Source: Nematostella vectensis (Eukaryota; Cnidaria; Anthozoa; Actiniaria; Edwardsiidae). Taken from it: a stretch of DNA of 64,000 nucleotides. The stretch is from positions 5,143,681 to 5,207,680 of the forward strand of contig NC_064040.1 in assembly GCF_932526225.1 (NCBI RefSeq), in the 5' to 3' direction. A program made the translations under genes and the position numbers. Positions 47,583 through 62,500 of this stretch are shown in pieces; within the stretch, counting starts at the first letter, position 1, and every line of letters starts with the position of its first letter. The notes under the pieces were generated by a model, which saw nothing but the letters and a program-made list of their open reading frames with translations, made no database searches and had not been told where the DNA came from.

Positions 47583-50500
47583 ATGGTGAAACAAGGAATC
47601 CAGATCTACGCCCGAGTGAAACCTACTAAGGCTAAAACCGGGGTAAGGCGATGGATGCGTTTAAAAACCGATGTCACCGATGATTTTCACCGATGTCATT
47701 CAGCTGTCTTGTTCGTTGTTGTGGTGATGTCTCGCATCTGAACGGTCCATGTTTGTCTTCATCAGCATCGATGATGGTTTAGTTATAATTCTGAAACTAT
47801 CGCATTGCCCAAAGGCTGTTTACAACAGTTTGACAACTGGTGTTTATATTTGGCATAGGACTTATAATATTTTTATAGTAAGCAAAGAAATGGATTTAAA
47901 ATTGCTTTTTAGTTAAGTAAGTAAACTACTGTTATGTCAGACATCCTTATATGGAATTACATGTCATCATCTTAGAAGTATTTCATGAAATTTGGAGTGA
48001 TATCGCACACACTCTCAGAAATTCCTTTAAGCCATACAATATTTCTATATTTAAAAATTTAAACTTATTTAATTGCTAGTCTTCTTAACTCTGCAACTCC
48101 TGGAATTCTACTGAAGACACTAGATATCTAGAAAACATCAACCACAAAACAGTTAGTTTAGTTTTGTTATTATTGAGTAATACTTTTCTACTTTTTTTTA
48201 TTTGTACCAAATGAGATCATAAGCCACTTTTAGTCTATGGCTTTGGCTCTTCTCATGTATGTATTGTTAAAGTTTAGTGAAACTGATACAGTAGATTGCC
48301 TCTTATAACATTTTATTAATTAATCTTTGTGTTTGAGTTTCTGAATTGAGTGTTTTTGAATTGATTGTAAAGTAAAATATGCTCATCTAATCTGAACGAG
48401 TGCCAAACTCAATCAAGTTTCAATTATTTGAATATTGTTTTGGAAGTCAAAGGCAATTGTTGAACAAAACACTTCGAACTTAATCAAACTCATGACTAAT
48501 TGAACAATTCAATTAGTTAGTCGGATAAAAGAAGATCTTGGGGCTTGGAAAACTAATCAAAATTACATCCCCTTAATGTCAAGGTGAAGTCTTGTTTTTA
48601 ATTATTTCTGCACACATTGCTTGTTAATCATGTACGTAAACTGGAAACATCTGATTGAGTTAAAGTTCAATTTTGCATGCTTGATAGTTTGACAAATTAT
48701 TTGATAGAGTTTGATTGGAAAATATTTTGGATGAGTTTTTTTTTATAGAAGAGCCAATCATGCAGTAACCAAACAATTGAAGCTCAATTGACTTTGATTG
48801 TTGAATGTTGCTGAGCTGTCATACAGTACGCTAGGAATATGTTATATCCCTGATCCTGTTTGTAGACTTATGAGATCGTTGAAGACGACAGTGGATCATC
48901 AGTTATTGAATATACCATACCGAAAGAGCTGTCTGATGGTTACATCAACAACAAAAGAGAAGTTTACAAGTTCAGGTAATAATATTGCAGATTTTGGACA
49001 ATACACCAAACACCAAAAACTCAACTTGAGTCTGCCCTGAAGAAGTCTTATTAAAAAACGAAAATTTGGCAGAGTCGAATTCCAGTTTTTGGTGTACTGT
49101 ATTTATTGTTCTGGGGTGAGATCGGGACAGTTTGGTCTTTTTGATTCTATTGAGATTTTAAACAAGGTATACATACAATACAATATAAGGTACAGTACTT
49201 GTATATATATACTGTATACTACTGTATTCATCTTGTATTTTCTGGTTGGTTAGCATTATGACACTGACTAATGGATTAACATGATTGTTACAAATTTAGA
49301 AGATAATTAAAGATTGTTGATAACTTTTAATAGAAGAATGGAAAAAAATATTGTTGGGAACAATTATTCAGCGTTTTTTTATGTAAACTTACAGGTTCAA
49401 CAAAGTATTTGATCAAAAGTGCAGCCAAGATGAGGTCTTTGAGAGTGTTGCTCAAGGGGTAGCAGACAAGTATGTTATTGAAAATCAGTTCTTCTGCTAG
49501 AGTGAGGACACTGAGAGCATTACTGTAGTTACAGCGGGAGAAGGGGGGACCAGTACTTTTGCTAGAGTGGGGACAGGGGGAGCATTACTGTTGTTACAGT
49601 GGGGGAAGGGAGGACCAGTACTTTTGCTAGAGTGGGGACAGGGGGAGCATTACTGTTGTTACAGTGGGAGAAGGGGGGGACCAGTACTTTTGCTAGAGTG
49701 GGGACAGGGGGAGCATTACTGTTGTTACAGTGGGAGAAGGGGGGACCAGTACTTTTGCTAGAGTGGGGACAGGGGGAGCATTATTGTTGTTACAGTGGGA
49801 GGAGGGGGGACCAGTACTTTTGCTAGAGTGGGGACAGGGGGAGCATTACTGTTGTTACAGTGGGAGAAGGGGGGACCAGTACTTTTGCTAGAGTGGGGAC
49901 AGGGGGAGCATTACTGTTGTTACAGTGGGAGGAGGGGGGACCAGTACTTTTGCTAGAGTGGGGACAGGGGGAGCATTACTGTTGTTACAGTGGGAGAAGG
50001 GGGGACCAGTACTTTTGCTAGAGTAGGGACAGGGGGAGCATTACTGTTGTTACAGTGGGAGGAAGGGGGACCAGTACTTTTGCTAGAGTGGGGACAGGGG
50101 GAGCATTACAGTTGTTACAGTGGGAGGAAGGGGGACCAGTACTTTTGCTAGAGTGGGGACAGGGGGAGCATTACAGTTGTTACAGTGGGAGGAAGGGGGA
50201 CCAGTACTTTTGCTAGAGTGGGGACAGGGGGAGCATTACTGTTGTTACAGTGGGAGAAGGGGGGACCAGTACTTTTGCTAGAGTGGGGACAGGGGGAGCA
50301 TTACTGTTGTTACAGTGGGAGGAGGGGGGACCAGTACTTTTGCTAGAGTGGGGACAGGGGGAGCATTACTGTTGTTGCAGTGAGAGAAGGGGGGACCAGT
50401 ACTTTTGCTAGAGTATGGACAGGGGGAGCATTACTGTTGTTACAGTGGGAGGAGGGGGGACCAGTACTTTTGCTAGAGTGGGGACAGGCGGAGCATTACT

Positions 50501-53500
50501 GTTGTTGCAGTGGGAGAAGGGGGGACCAGTACTTTTGCTAGAGTGGGGACAGGGGGAGCATTACTGTAGTTACAGCGGGAGAAGGGGGACCAGTACTTTT
50601 GCTAGAGTAGGGACAGGCGGAGCATTACTGTTGTTGCAGTGGGAGGAGGGGGGACCAGTACTTTTGCTAGAGTGGGGACAGGGGGAGCATTACTGTTGTT
50701 ACAGTGGGAGGAGGGGGGACCAGTACTTTTGCTAGAGTGGGGACAGGGGGAGCATTACTGTTGTTACAGTGGGAGGAGGGGGGACCAGTACTTTTGCTAG
50801 AGTAGGGACAGGGGGAGCATTACTGTTGTTACAGTGGGAGAAGGGGGGACCAGTACTTTTGCTAGAGTAGGGACAGGGGGAGCATTACTGTTGTTACAGT
50901 GGGAGAAGGGGGGACCAGTACTTTTGCTAGAGTATGGACAGGGGGAGCATTACTGTTGTTACAGTGGGAGAAGGGGGGACCAGTACTTTTGCTAGAGTAG
51001 GGACAGGGGGAGCATTACTGTTGTTGCAGTGAGAGAAGGGGGGACCAGTACTTTTGCTAGAGTGGGGACAGGGGGAGCATTACTGTAGTTACAGCGGGAG
51101 AAGGGGGGACCAGTATTGTAGCTAGAGTGGGAGGTGGGGTCACTGCTGTAGGTAAAGTGGGAACTTGCATGTTACCAATTAAAGAAAAGTTCATAAGCAG
51201 CATGCAGTATATTGAGAAGTGCACTCCATTAGTATTGCCATTCTCATGCACTTTTGTTCACTTTTGAAGCGTTCTCTCTGGCTACAATGGAACAATCTTT
51301 GCATATGGCCAGGTGAGCTTCACATCTGCATACAATCAGAATATGGAGTGATTTATTTTTAAGACAGAACTGATTTCTCACTTGATATTTTTAACACTAT
51401 CTTTAACTCTAGACTGGTTCTGGCAAGACCTTCACTATTACAGGGGGAGCGGAGAAATATCAAGACAGAGGACTAATCCCCAGGACTCTTTCATACATTT
51501 TTGATTACTTTGAGAAGGTACTGTAGTCTATCATGATAAAGCATCTCACCTATTTTACATACTTTTTGTGCTTATTTTACTTACCATATTTAAAGCTACC
51601 AGAAATCTAACAATGTCGAAAATATACATGATACATGTTTATGGTATTTTGCTATAATGTTCTAGAAAATACTATAATTTATAACCTACAGTTAAAATAA
51701 TTGATCTTCATCAACCTACATAAATGTAGCCATACGTACTTTACGTCATGTACTGTAAGTTACTGTACTGATGAAGTAGTGTATACTGAAATTTTTTTTT
51801 GTTATTTTGAATACTGCACCAACAATTATTATATTCCATGGTACCTTTTTCCATGCAGCATCCTGACAATGTGTACACAGTCCATATCTCCTATCTGGAA
51901 ATCTACAACGAGAAAGGATATGATCTCCTGGATCCTAAACATGAAGCATCCAAACTGGAAGACCTACCGTAAGTTACCGAAAAGAAAAGCTTATTCGGCT
52001 CTTGGTAAGCCTGACAATATTTGGAGCGATCACTGTTTATCAAATTTCATTCCAAGTTCCATTTTAGATTTGGATAGAATTAGATCTTGATTCATCTAGC
52101 AGTGGATGGATTTATAGATAACTCACCTTTCTTGGTATTTCAGGAAAGTGAGCCTTCTTGAGGATGCTGACAATAATATTCACCTGAAGAATCTGTCATT
52201 ACACCAGGCTAATAATGAGGAGGAAGGTACAGTCTGTATATAAGGAGTCAGTATATACCATGCCCTGTGATTTATCTAATACCATACTTTACTTAGTTTG
52301 ATGTATGGTACTGTGATACCATACTGTACTTAGTTTGATGTACGGTACTGTGATACCATACTGTACTTAGTTTGATGTACGGTACTGTGATACCATACTG
52401 TACTTTGTTTGATGTACGGTACTGTGATACCATACTGTACTTAGTTTGATGTACGGTACTGTGATACCATACCGTACTTAGTTTGATGTACGGTACTGTG
52501 ATACCATACTGTACTTAGTTTGATGTATAGTACTGTGATACCATACTGTACTTAGTTTGATGTACGGTACTGTGATACCATATTGTACTTAGTTTGATGT
52601 ACGGTACTGTGATACCATACCGTACTTAGTTTGATGTATAGTACTGTGATACCATACTGTACTTAGTTTGATGTACGGTACTGTGATACCATACTGTACT
52701 TAGTATGATGTACGGTACTGTGATACCATACTGTACTTAGTATGATGTATAGTACTGTGATACCATACTGTACTTAGTTTGATGTACGGTACTGTGATAC
52801 CATACTGTACTTAGTTTGATGTACGGTACTGTGATACCATACCGTACTTAGTTTGATGTACGGTACTGTGATACCATACCGTACTTAGTTTGATGTACGG
52901 TACTGTGATACCATACCATACTTAGTTTGATGTACGGTACTGTGATACCATACCGTACTTAGTTTGATGTACGGTACTGTGATACCATACCGTACTTAGT
53001 TTGATGTACGGTACTGTGATACCATATTGTACTTAGTTTGATGTACGGTACTGTGATACCATACTGTACTTAGTTTGATGTACGGTACTGTGATACCATA
53101 CTGTACTTAGTTTGATGTACGGTACTGTGATACCATACCGTACTTAGTTTGATGTACGGTACTGTGATACCATACTGTACTTAGTTTGATGTACTGTACT
53201 GTGATACCATACTGTACTTAGTTTGATGTACGGTACTGTGATACCATACTGTACTTAGTTTGGTGTACGGTACTGTGATACCATACTGTACTTAGTTTGA
53301 TGTACGGTACTGTGATACCATACTGTACTTAGTATGATGTACGGTACTGTGATACCATACCGTACTTAGTTTGATGTATAGTACTGTGATACCATACTGT
53401 ACTTAGTTTGATGTACGATACTGTGATACCATACCGTACTTAGTTTGATGTACGGTACTGTGATACCATACTGTACTTAGTATGATGTACGGTACTGTGA

Positions 53501-56500
53501 TACCATACTGTACTTAGTTTGATGTACGGTACTGTGATACCATACTGTACTTAGTTTGATGTACGGTACTGTGATACCATACTGTACTTAGTATGATGTA
53601 CGGTACTGTGATACCATACCGTACTTAGTTTGATGTACAGTACTGTGATACCATACTGTACTTTGTTTGATGTACGGTACTGTGATACCATACTGTACTT
53701 AGTTTGATGTACGGTACTGTGATACCATACTGTACTTAGTTTGATGTACGGTACTGTGATACCATACTGTACTTAGTATGATGTACGGTACTGTGATACC
53801 ATACTGTACTTAGTTTGATGTATGGTACTGTGATACCATACTGTACTTAGTATGATGTACGGTACTGTGATACCATACTGTACTTAGTATGATGTACGGT
53901 ACTGTGATACCATACTGTACTTAGTTTGATGTACGGTACTGTGATACCATACTTTACTTAGTTTGATGTACGGTACTGTGATACCATACTGTACTTAGTT
54001 TGATGTACGGTACTGTGATACCATACTGTACTTAGTTTGATGTACGGTACTGTGATACCATACTGTACTTAGTATGATGTACGGTACTGTGATACCATAC
54101 TGTACTTAGTTTGATGTACGGTACTGTGATGCCATACTGTACTCAGTTTGATGTACGGTACTGTGATACCATACTGTACTTAGTTTGATGTACGGTACTG
54201 TGATACCATACTGTACTTAGTTTGATGTACGGTACTGTGATACCATACTGTACTTAGTTTGATGTACGGTACTGTGATACCATACTGTACTTAGTTTGAT
54301 GTACGGTACTGTGATACCATACTGTACTTAGTTTGATGTATGGTACTGTTATACCATACTGTACTTAGTTTGATGTACGGTACTGTGATACCATACTGTA
54401 CTTAGTTTGATGTACGGTACTGTGATACCATACTGTACTTAGTTTGATGTATAGTACTTTGATACCATACTGTACTTAGTTTGATGTACGGTACTGTGAT
54501 ACCATACTGTACTTAGTTTGATGTATAGTACTGTAATACCATACTGTACTTAGTTTGATGTACGGTACTGTGATACCATACTTTACTTAGTTTGATGTAC
54601 GGTACTGTGATACCATACTGTACTTAGTTTGATGTACGGTACTGTGATACCATACTGTACTTAGTTTGATGTACGGTACTGTAATACCATACTGTACTTA
54701 GTTTGATGTACGGTACTGTGATACCATACTGTACTTAGTTTGATGTACGGTACTGTGATACCATACTGTACTTAGTTTGATGTACGGTACTGTAATACCA
54801 TACTGTACTTAGTTTGATGTACTGTACTGTGATACCATACTGTACTTAGTTTGATGTACGGTACTGTGATACCATACTGTACTTAGTTTGATGTACGGTA
54901 CTGTGATACCATACTGTACTTAGTTTGATGTACGGTATTGTAATACCATACTGTACTTAGTTTGATGTACAGTACTGTAATACCATACTGTACTTAGTTT
55001 GATGTATGGTACTGTTATACCATACTGTACTTAGTTTGATGTATGGTACTGTGATACCACACTGTGCTTAGTTTGATGTACGGTACTGTAATACCATACT
55101 GTGCTTAGTTTGATGTACGGTACTGTGATACCATACTTTACTTAGTTTGATGTACGGTACTGTAATACCATACTGTACTTAGTTTGATGTACGGTACTGT
55201 GATACCATACTGTACTTAGTTTGATGTACTGTACTGTGATACCATACTGTACTGAGTTTGATGTACGGTACTGTGATACCATACTTTACTTAGTTTGATG
55301 TACGGTACTGTAATACCATACTGTACTTAGTTTGATGTACGGTACTGTGATACCATACTGTACTTAGTTTGATGTACTGTACTGTGATACCATACTGTAC
55401 TTAGTTTGATGTACGGTACTGTGATACCATACTGTACTTAGTTTGATGTATAGTTCTGTGAAGACCCTTTAAAATTGTAAAAAAAATATCATCCAATCTT
55501 ACGGCCTATATTGAACCGTGTAAAAAGCTACTCTGACTGGCCTATTAAGTGGATAACCTCTATGAATCAGCCACATTTTTTGGCCTAGAGCTTTGGTCAC
55601 ACATACACTGTTTTAGTAAATTTAGCACAAAAAATAGATTTTGCCAGTTACCGTGGGCTCCTCGTACCTTTTTGATTCAAGAAATTTAACAGTTATTCTG
55701 TGCTTAGTCTCTGCGATCCTTCGCACAGAAAATGTTTATATTGTATATTCTACATAAACAACACACAAGGTGTGAGGAGTGACGCGTACCAGTTTATTGG
55801 AGACGATATTACAAGTATAGATGTAATGTAAAATATACAAACATGTTCATGTATCAACTAGCAGAAGACTGGGGAAAAACAACCCCGGAAAAAACGATGC
55901 GTTATGCAAACTGGTAAGGTGAAGTGAAAGACGAATGTAATTAGCTAAATATATAGGCATGAGTGAACCTCTAGGGAACGCGCAAGGCACGAATTCCGAA
56001 TGCCCAACATAGACACATTTGTCCTGCCACTGGATATATGCCTTTAAGCCATTTAACAGTACAATATACTACTGTATATAAGTGCATTCTGAAAACTTTC
56101 TTTGTCTTCATGACAGCACTGAACTGCCTCTTCTTGGGGGATACAAACAGAATGATAGCCGAGGTAAGTGCAGGGAAATTATAAGTCACAGTCAATGTTA
56201 TGCGCATTAAAACTGCAATAAAAATACCATATTTAAAAAAATTATCAAAACGAGAAAAGAATAACAAAATTCATGGATTTCTAATACCCCTTTGGGGCTG
56301 TAACAAGCTAGAAACAAACCAACAGGCACTTGCAACATATTGTGTAGTTCCAGAAAATTTCCATATATTTTGGGGTATAAGACCCCACCCCTCTGGAATT
56401 TCCAACCCCCTGGAAAAAAAATAAATACAGTAACTGTTAAGGAAAAAGGGCATTTTACCCCCCCCTCCCCTCTGGAAATTCCTGGGCGTTTGAACCCGCC

Positions 56501-59500
56501 ACCCCCCAGAATGTTCAATCCCCTCAATGGGGGAGGTATGGATATTTTCTGGAACTATACATTCAGTATAATATTTTTGTCATGGTGACGTTGCCCATTA
56601 AGTGGTTAATATCCTTATTAGCTAGAACTGCAGAGTAAAAAAATACGTTATTTGCAGTAACATATGTTACATTTATGTAGCATAAACTGTACTGCATATC
56701 AGAATTGAGGTAATGTAAGAACTCTGCACCAAATATGTGGAGTTGTTTTCTATAGACTCCAATGAACCAGGCATCCACACGATCTCACTGCATCTTTACC
56801 ATCCACGTGTCAACACGAGAATCAGGCAAAGCTACCATACGCAGAGCTAAACTCCATCTGGTGGATCTCGCGGGGTAAGCCTATTGTACCATCCATTTAG
56901 CCCAAAGGGATCGTTGTTGCTATAATGAACACTCACAAAGTGAACATTGAATTCTGAATACTACTAAGCCTGTACTGTATAGCACATGTTAAGGACCTTT
57001 CTTTTTAAATTTGATTTGCTGAAGGTCCGAGAGAATAGCGAAAACTGGTGTTGCTGGCATCCAGCTTGCTGAAGCGAAATACATTAACGTGTCTTTGCAT
57101 TTCCTCGAACAGGTATGTTTATTGTGCTTTTAAGATATGAGATTTAAAAAAGAATTGTGCTATACTCATAACGATATATGATGGTAAAAACACTTTTTAT
57201 CTTTGCACAGGTCATTGTGGCTCTGTCAGAAAAGTCCAGGAGTCACATTCCATATAGAAATTCAATGATGACATCTGTTCTGAGAGACAGGTACATGTAA
57301 CGTCAGAAATTATTTGTGGCTAAGATGTCATTGTGGAGACATGGCATGGTGTTAAATACTGTTAATGTTGCTTTGATGTTTGTGATCTACACGTTGTATT
57401 TGAAGTTAGAAGTAGCAAGTTTTTTTCTCCTTCTCAGACTTAAAGTGTTCCTTATGTTTATTGATAAATTCTACCATTCCCTATGTTTGAATGAAGAATC
57501 AATTTTATGAAATGATATAAAGAATATGAAACGTAACATATTCATAAAGTCCGGTTTAACTGTTGTTCTTTCTTATAGTCTTGGTGGTAATTGTATGACT
57601 ACAATGATAGCTACCTGTTCTGTGGAGAAGAAAAACATCGATGTAAGTTGACTGGCTTTTCTTTAGCTGACTACCTATTTTCATTCTGCCAATCCCATCC
57701 ACATCTCACCCCTTCCTTAACAGAGAACCACTCTAATGACTTTACATTTTAAGAAACAACTACTATCACATCTTTCTCCTGTAAAACCTAAGAAACAAAC
57801 CACTCTCATCTCTTTTTCTTGTACATCCTAAGAGACAACAACACTTGCATCCTACTCTCCTTGTTCATCCCAAGAGATAACCACTCTCGCATCTTACTCC
57901 TGTACATGGTAACAGACAACCACTCTCACATCCTATTCCTGTACAGTATATCCTATGAAACAACCACTCGCCCCTCATACTCGTGTACATACTAAGAAAC
58001 AACCACTCTCGCATTATACTCTAGTATATCCTACGGAACAACCACTCTGCTCACATATCCTAACAAACAACCACTGTCACATCTCAATGACATAACGAGC
58101 AACCCCTCTTACATCTCATTTAAGATACTCGTAAAGACATTTTGTGTTAATACATTTTTTAAGATCTCACACTCTTGCTTATTGTGATATTTTTGTTTCC
58201 AGGAATCTATATCGACTTGCCGTTTTGCCCAAAGAGTTGCAATGATCAAGAATGACGTCTTGCTTAACGAGGAGATAGACCCCAAACTGGTGCGCAATTC
58301 AATATAAAGAAAGCAAAGTAGAAGCTTTATTTCTTGACTAGCTGTGAAAAGAGCTCAGAGTCTTTTTGGAGTTGTCTCCAATTCTCTATTACCATTGTCC
58401 TGACTTCATAGTTATGATGAAAATACAGAAAAAAAAGTTGAATGATTTTTGTTCTTGTAGGAGCTGCTCATCTAATAACCCAACTGCTTACAATGTAATG
58501 TCTTCTTTCTTTTATAGATGATAGCACAGTTAAAGCGAGAAATCCAACAGCTCAAGGCGGAGCTGGCCATGGCCACAGGTCAGGAGTACACTGGACAGTT
58601 GGACGACAACGAGTACGATAGGTACGATAACTGACCGCTCTAGCCTTACTGCTGCATAAACGTTCACTGTTCACAGAACAGATTTATGGCCATAATGATG
58701 CATATACATGTAGGTGCATGCTCCTAGATTCATGAGCACCATAAACAGAAACCAATAGCTGTAGAAACTTCCAGAAGTTTTTTCTACAGTATCACAACAC
58801 TCTAAATCGTAACTTGGGTTTATAAATTGCTCCAATAAAGAATTACCCGCACTAGCTATGCCCCTGCAATGGGTATCAATGTGTGCAATTGATTGATAGC
58901 CATCATAGTTTATAAGTATATCCCTTCTTCATCGATTTAGGTGAGGTCATTCTGTACCTGCTGGATTTGTTTAAAAAGGCTGCCTTCATTCGTATTATTG
59001 TATCCATTAGACTAAGGCGCTTGGTGAATTCGTTCATCGAGGATCCTGACCCTGATGCTGCTCTCAGTGTTGGTGCCGACATGAGAAAGATTGACTTCTG
59101 CTTCAAGCTTCTCAAGGTATAGACTGGCGGATGTGATTGGGGGAGGAGAGCTGTACGGATATTACTAGTTCTGACATAAGGAAGATCGACTTTTGCTTTA
59201 AATTACTCGAGTTGTAGGCTGGGGGATATGGTTGCGGCAGGTATCTGTAAGGATATTACTCAAGCTGACATGAGAAAGATTGACTTTTACTTCAAGGTGG
59301 TTAAATTGTACATATAGCCAGAGTTGTGTTTGGGCAGCAAATATTTGTCTGAGTGAATAAGATCAAATTGCACAAAATCACGACGTTCGGAAATATAAAA
59401 CTTATGCTCTTGATAGTAGTTAAGCGTAGTGGAATGCAAAGCAAATGTCAATAGTCGACCATTGCCTAAGTGAATAAGATCAAATTCATTTGGAACCTGT

Positions 59501-62500
59501 GTTAAGGCCCAAACCATGACTTTCGGAAATATAAAACCATGTAATTGGCATGTAACTGACATGTAACTGTCTTCTTTTTCAGGAGCATGTTCTTGAGCGA
59601 CCCACAAAATCCAGTACGCCATCTCAACGGTAATAATTGTAACTAGTGTGATTACATTGCATGGGAGGATTATGGTTTTGTTGTGTTGGTAATTGTGCCG
59701 AGTTCACCTGATTGGAGTTGATTTGTATGTAATAAAAAAAGGTTCTCGTCTGGAAAACGTATCTGTTCCAGTAAAAGCGTTTTGTGTTTGTTTACAAAAA
59801 ATCTACCATTCCTGTATTGAGAGGTTTTTTTCAAAAAAAGCTATTTTTCTGTCGGTCAGGTCGCAGTCGCAGCCGAATGAAGACAGCAGCTATTTGGGCC
59901 ATCAGACCGAGACGAGCAAATTGAAGGAACTGATCAAGCAGCGAGACAATGAGATCAGTATCCTTTGCAAAGCTATGGAGGAAAGGTACGCGTGCGCAAT
60001 ACTTGATTCGGGGCCTACTTGATGTGTTTAATGTATAGGGGTACAACACGGACTACGTTAGGATTTGCCTTCAAGATATTTTTGGCCTTAATTGTTGTCG
60101 ATTCAATCCTAAGGTACTTGATATCGCAGAAGAAGAAATATGAAAAGGGTGAAATGTTTTAAGTACCATACAAAATGAAATAAAATATGGATCAAATTTG
60201 CCGAAATTTGAAAAAAACAACCATACATGAAGTACCTGAAAGGCAACATTGTTGCGATCCGAACACGTGGCAATACCCATAATGCTTATCTTTTCACGTG
60301 TTGTCAGGCTGGACTGCGAGGCGCAAAGATTGCGGGCGCGCTCTGATCTACAGCACGCGGCACGCAATGGACTTTGGGATGCGCTTTGTTTTAGCGGGGA
60401 CAAGCTTGATGCCATCCTCGACATAAACACGCGCGGCAACAATCGATACCTAAACGTTGCGCAATCGGCAATGCTTCAACAGATAGATAACGCGACATTG
60501 ACAACCCTCGCGCAGCTTGAAAAGACAATACCCGAGTCGGTAATTACTCTAGAAAATCCCGACGATTGCGACGACGAGTCGATATTTGTTCGCCGCATGG
60601 ATACCGAGGCGTTATTGATTCTGGATAAACTTGCAGTAGGAGTGGAGGGGTTCACGCTACAAGAGCTGCGAAGGTTTCATCGCAAGGCGCGCGTTGCTGT
60701 CGAGGCCGGTATCACCAACAACGCGCACATTCACACGCAGATCACTAGTCTACTAGACAAACACATAAAGCGTGAATCGCACAGTGTTGCTATTGGCCAG
60801 CATGTCTGGCGCGACGCATGTGGGAGGTTCGTTAGGGCACTGAGGAGGCACTCAATTGCGCATGCGCACGTGATAGATCTAGAAAAGCAGAAACTGGATG
60901 CGGAGCGGGAGTACGTGACGTCACTGCGGGAGCTAAGCGCGGCGGAGTGGGAAAAGAGAGAGGCGTTGGAGCTGGTAGAGGCAGCGGAGAGTGCGTGGCG
61001 GAGAAGGCGTACCAGGACAACATCGATTTAGACATTTCATAAAGCAACTTTTATAAGACTGTTATGAATTTTGATAATACTTCATATATGAAGCGGGAAT
61101 ATAGATAAGATAGGCACTCATCAAACTTGGACATTGTCAGTAAAATATATGCTTATTTAATGGTATTTCTAACGAAGATGACAATCAACCCGGACTCAAA
61201 ATCGCTTATAAAGAGGTGTTTTGTTTCCTGGTAATAAACATATTTTGGTGGGCAAGTCTCTGTTGTTCTCTAGAACGGATTAAAACTTTTGGATGCATAT
61301 GCCGTATAGCTATACAACTTTAGCGGAGTCACGGGCGATTAGTTTTCAGTCTTCACGATTCCATAACAGTGCCGCTTCGTCCTCTTTTGTTCACACCAGG
61401 CGCGCATCACTAACTTTAGGGAAACAGTAATTACGTCATCAGGACGGCAAATGAATATTCAATGAGTTAGAATAGCCCAGGCTCGATATGTCTTGAGAAA
61501 ACTTGGGCGATGGGTTAACAAAAAAAACAACGGCGGTAAAACAGGCAGCAATAGTTCTAACTTATTTTGCGCAAGAGAAAAGAGGAACCCTGTTATTTCT
61601 GAAACGTAAAAAAAAATCTAAATAGTTAACCAATTCCCAGAGAGCTTTGAAACCATGCGCTCGCCGCCTCTTTTGTGACATATCGTGCCTTGGCTGTTAC
61701 AAATAAGCAAGAAAAAATGATCCTCCCTTGACCGCTGTGTCAGACATACTTGTCGGCATGCTAAAGAAGGAGAAAAAACGGGCCGAGGAGCTGCGCACGC
61801 TTCCCCGAGGGGGAGGTAGAGAGGAGAATGCGGCAGATTTGAGACGAAGTACCAGCCAACCAGTGGGGAATGAGCCACCCGTGTCTACTCGCAGGGAGAG
61901 GGGACGGGAGTCATTTGACTCTACAAATGAGGTAGATATATTGGATTTGTCTACTTCAACACGTTTCTCCAAACTCTCGTCAATTTCATTTCAAATTAAC
62001 GGAAGCGAATTTTCTGTTCTTTTGTTTGGCTGGCGTCTTGTAGGCGTACTCAGAAGCCATGCTTTCCATTTTGTCGGTTGTTTTTGTTTGTCGAATGGGA
62101 AATCGAGCATGATTTTTTTTAGATTATTGGGAATGCTGTCACTGCATTAGGTTTGAAAACTAAAGCGATCTTCTAGGATTGACGGAATTGTTTAGTTATT
62201 GTTACATCTTGAATCCCTTTTGATAAAAAGGGGGATTTCGTATTTCATCATTAGTCTTTTTAATGATTTAAACATGACACTTCTGATTGTCAGGCCCCTT
62301 TTTCGTGAAGTCTTTTGAAGGTCGCCTTATGAGGACATTAATGTAGAGACCCAGTTTTTTACCGCGATATAAAGCACTTACAACCCACCCCGACCCGGGG
62401 TTCTTGACCCTCGAAGGGCGTGTCTACCGCGGCTTTGCCTAAATGACACATCGAGTATCACTTCTGACGCGTGTATTCCACAGACCCGAGAGCCACAACC

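Noticed and set aside
49567..50735. Plus-strand open frames encoding Gly/Leu/Tyr-rich repeats
   Set aside because: They are translations of the intronic 65-bp minisatellite between two firmly assigned KIF6 exons.
59860..61931. KIF6 exon 17 (long form) joined straight to exon 18
   Set aside because: The phases do not match (2 versus 1); only the shorter exon 17 ending at 59957 joins exon 18 in frame.
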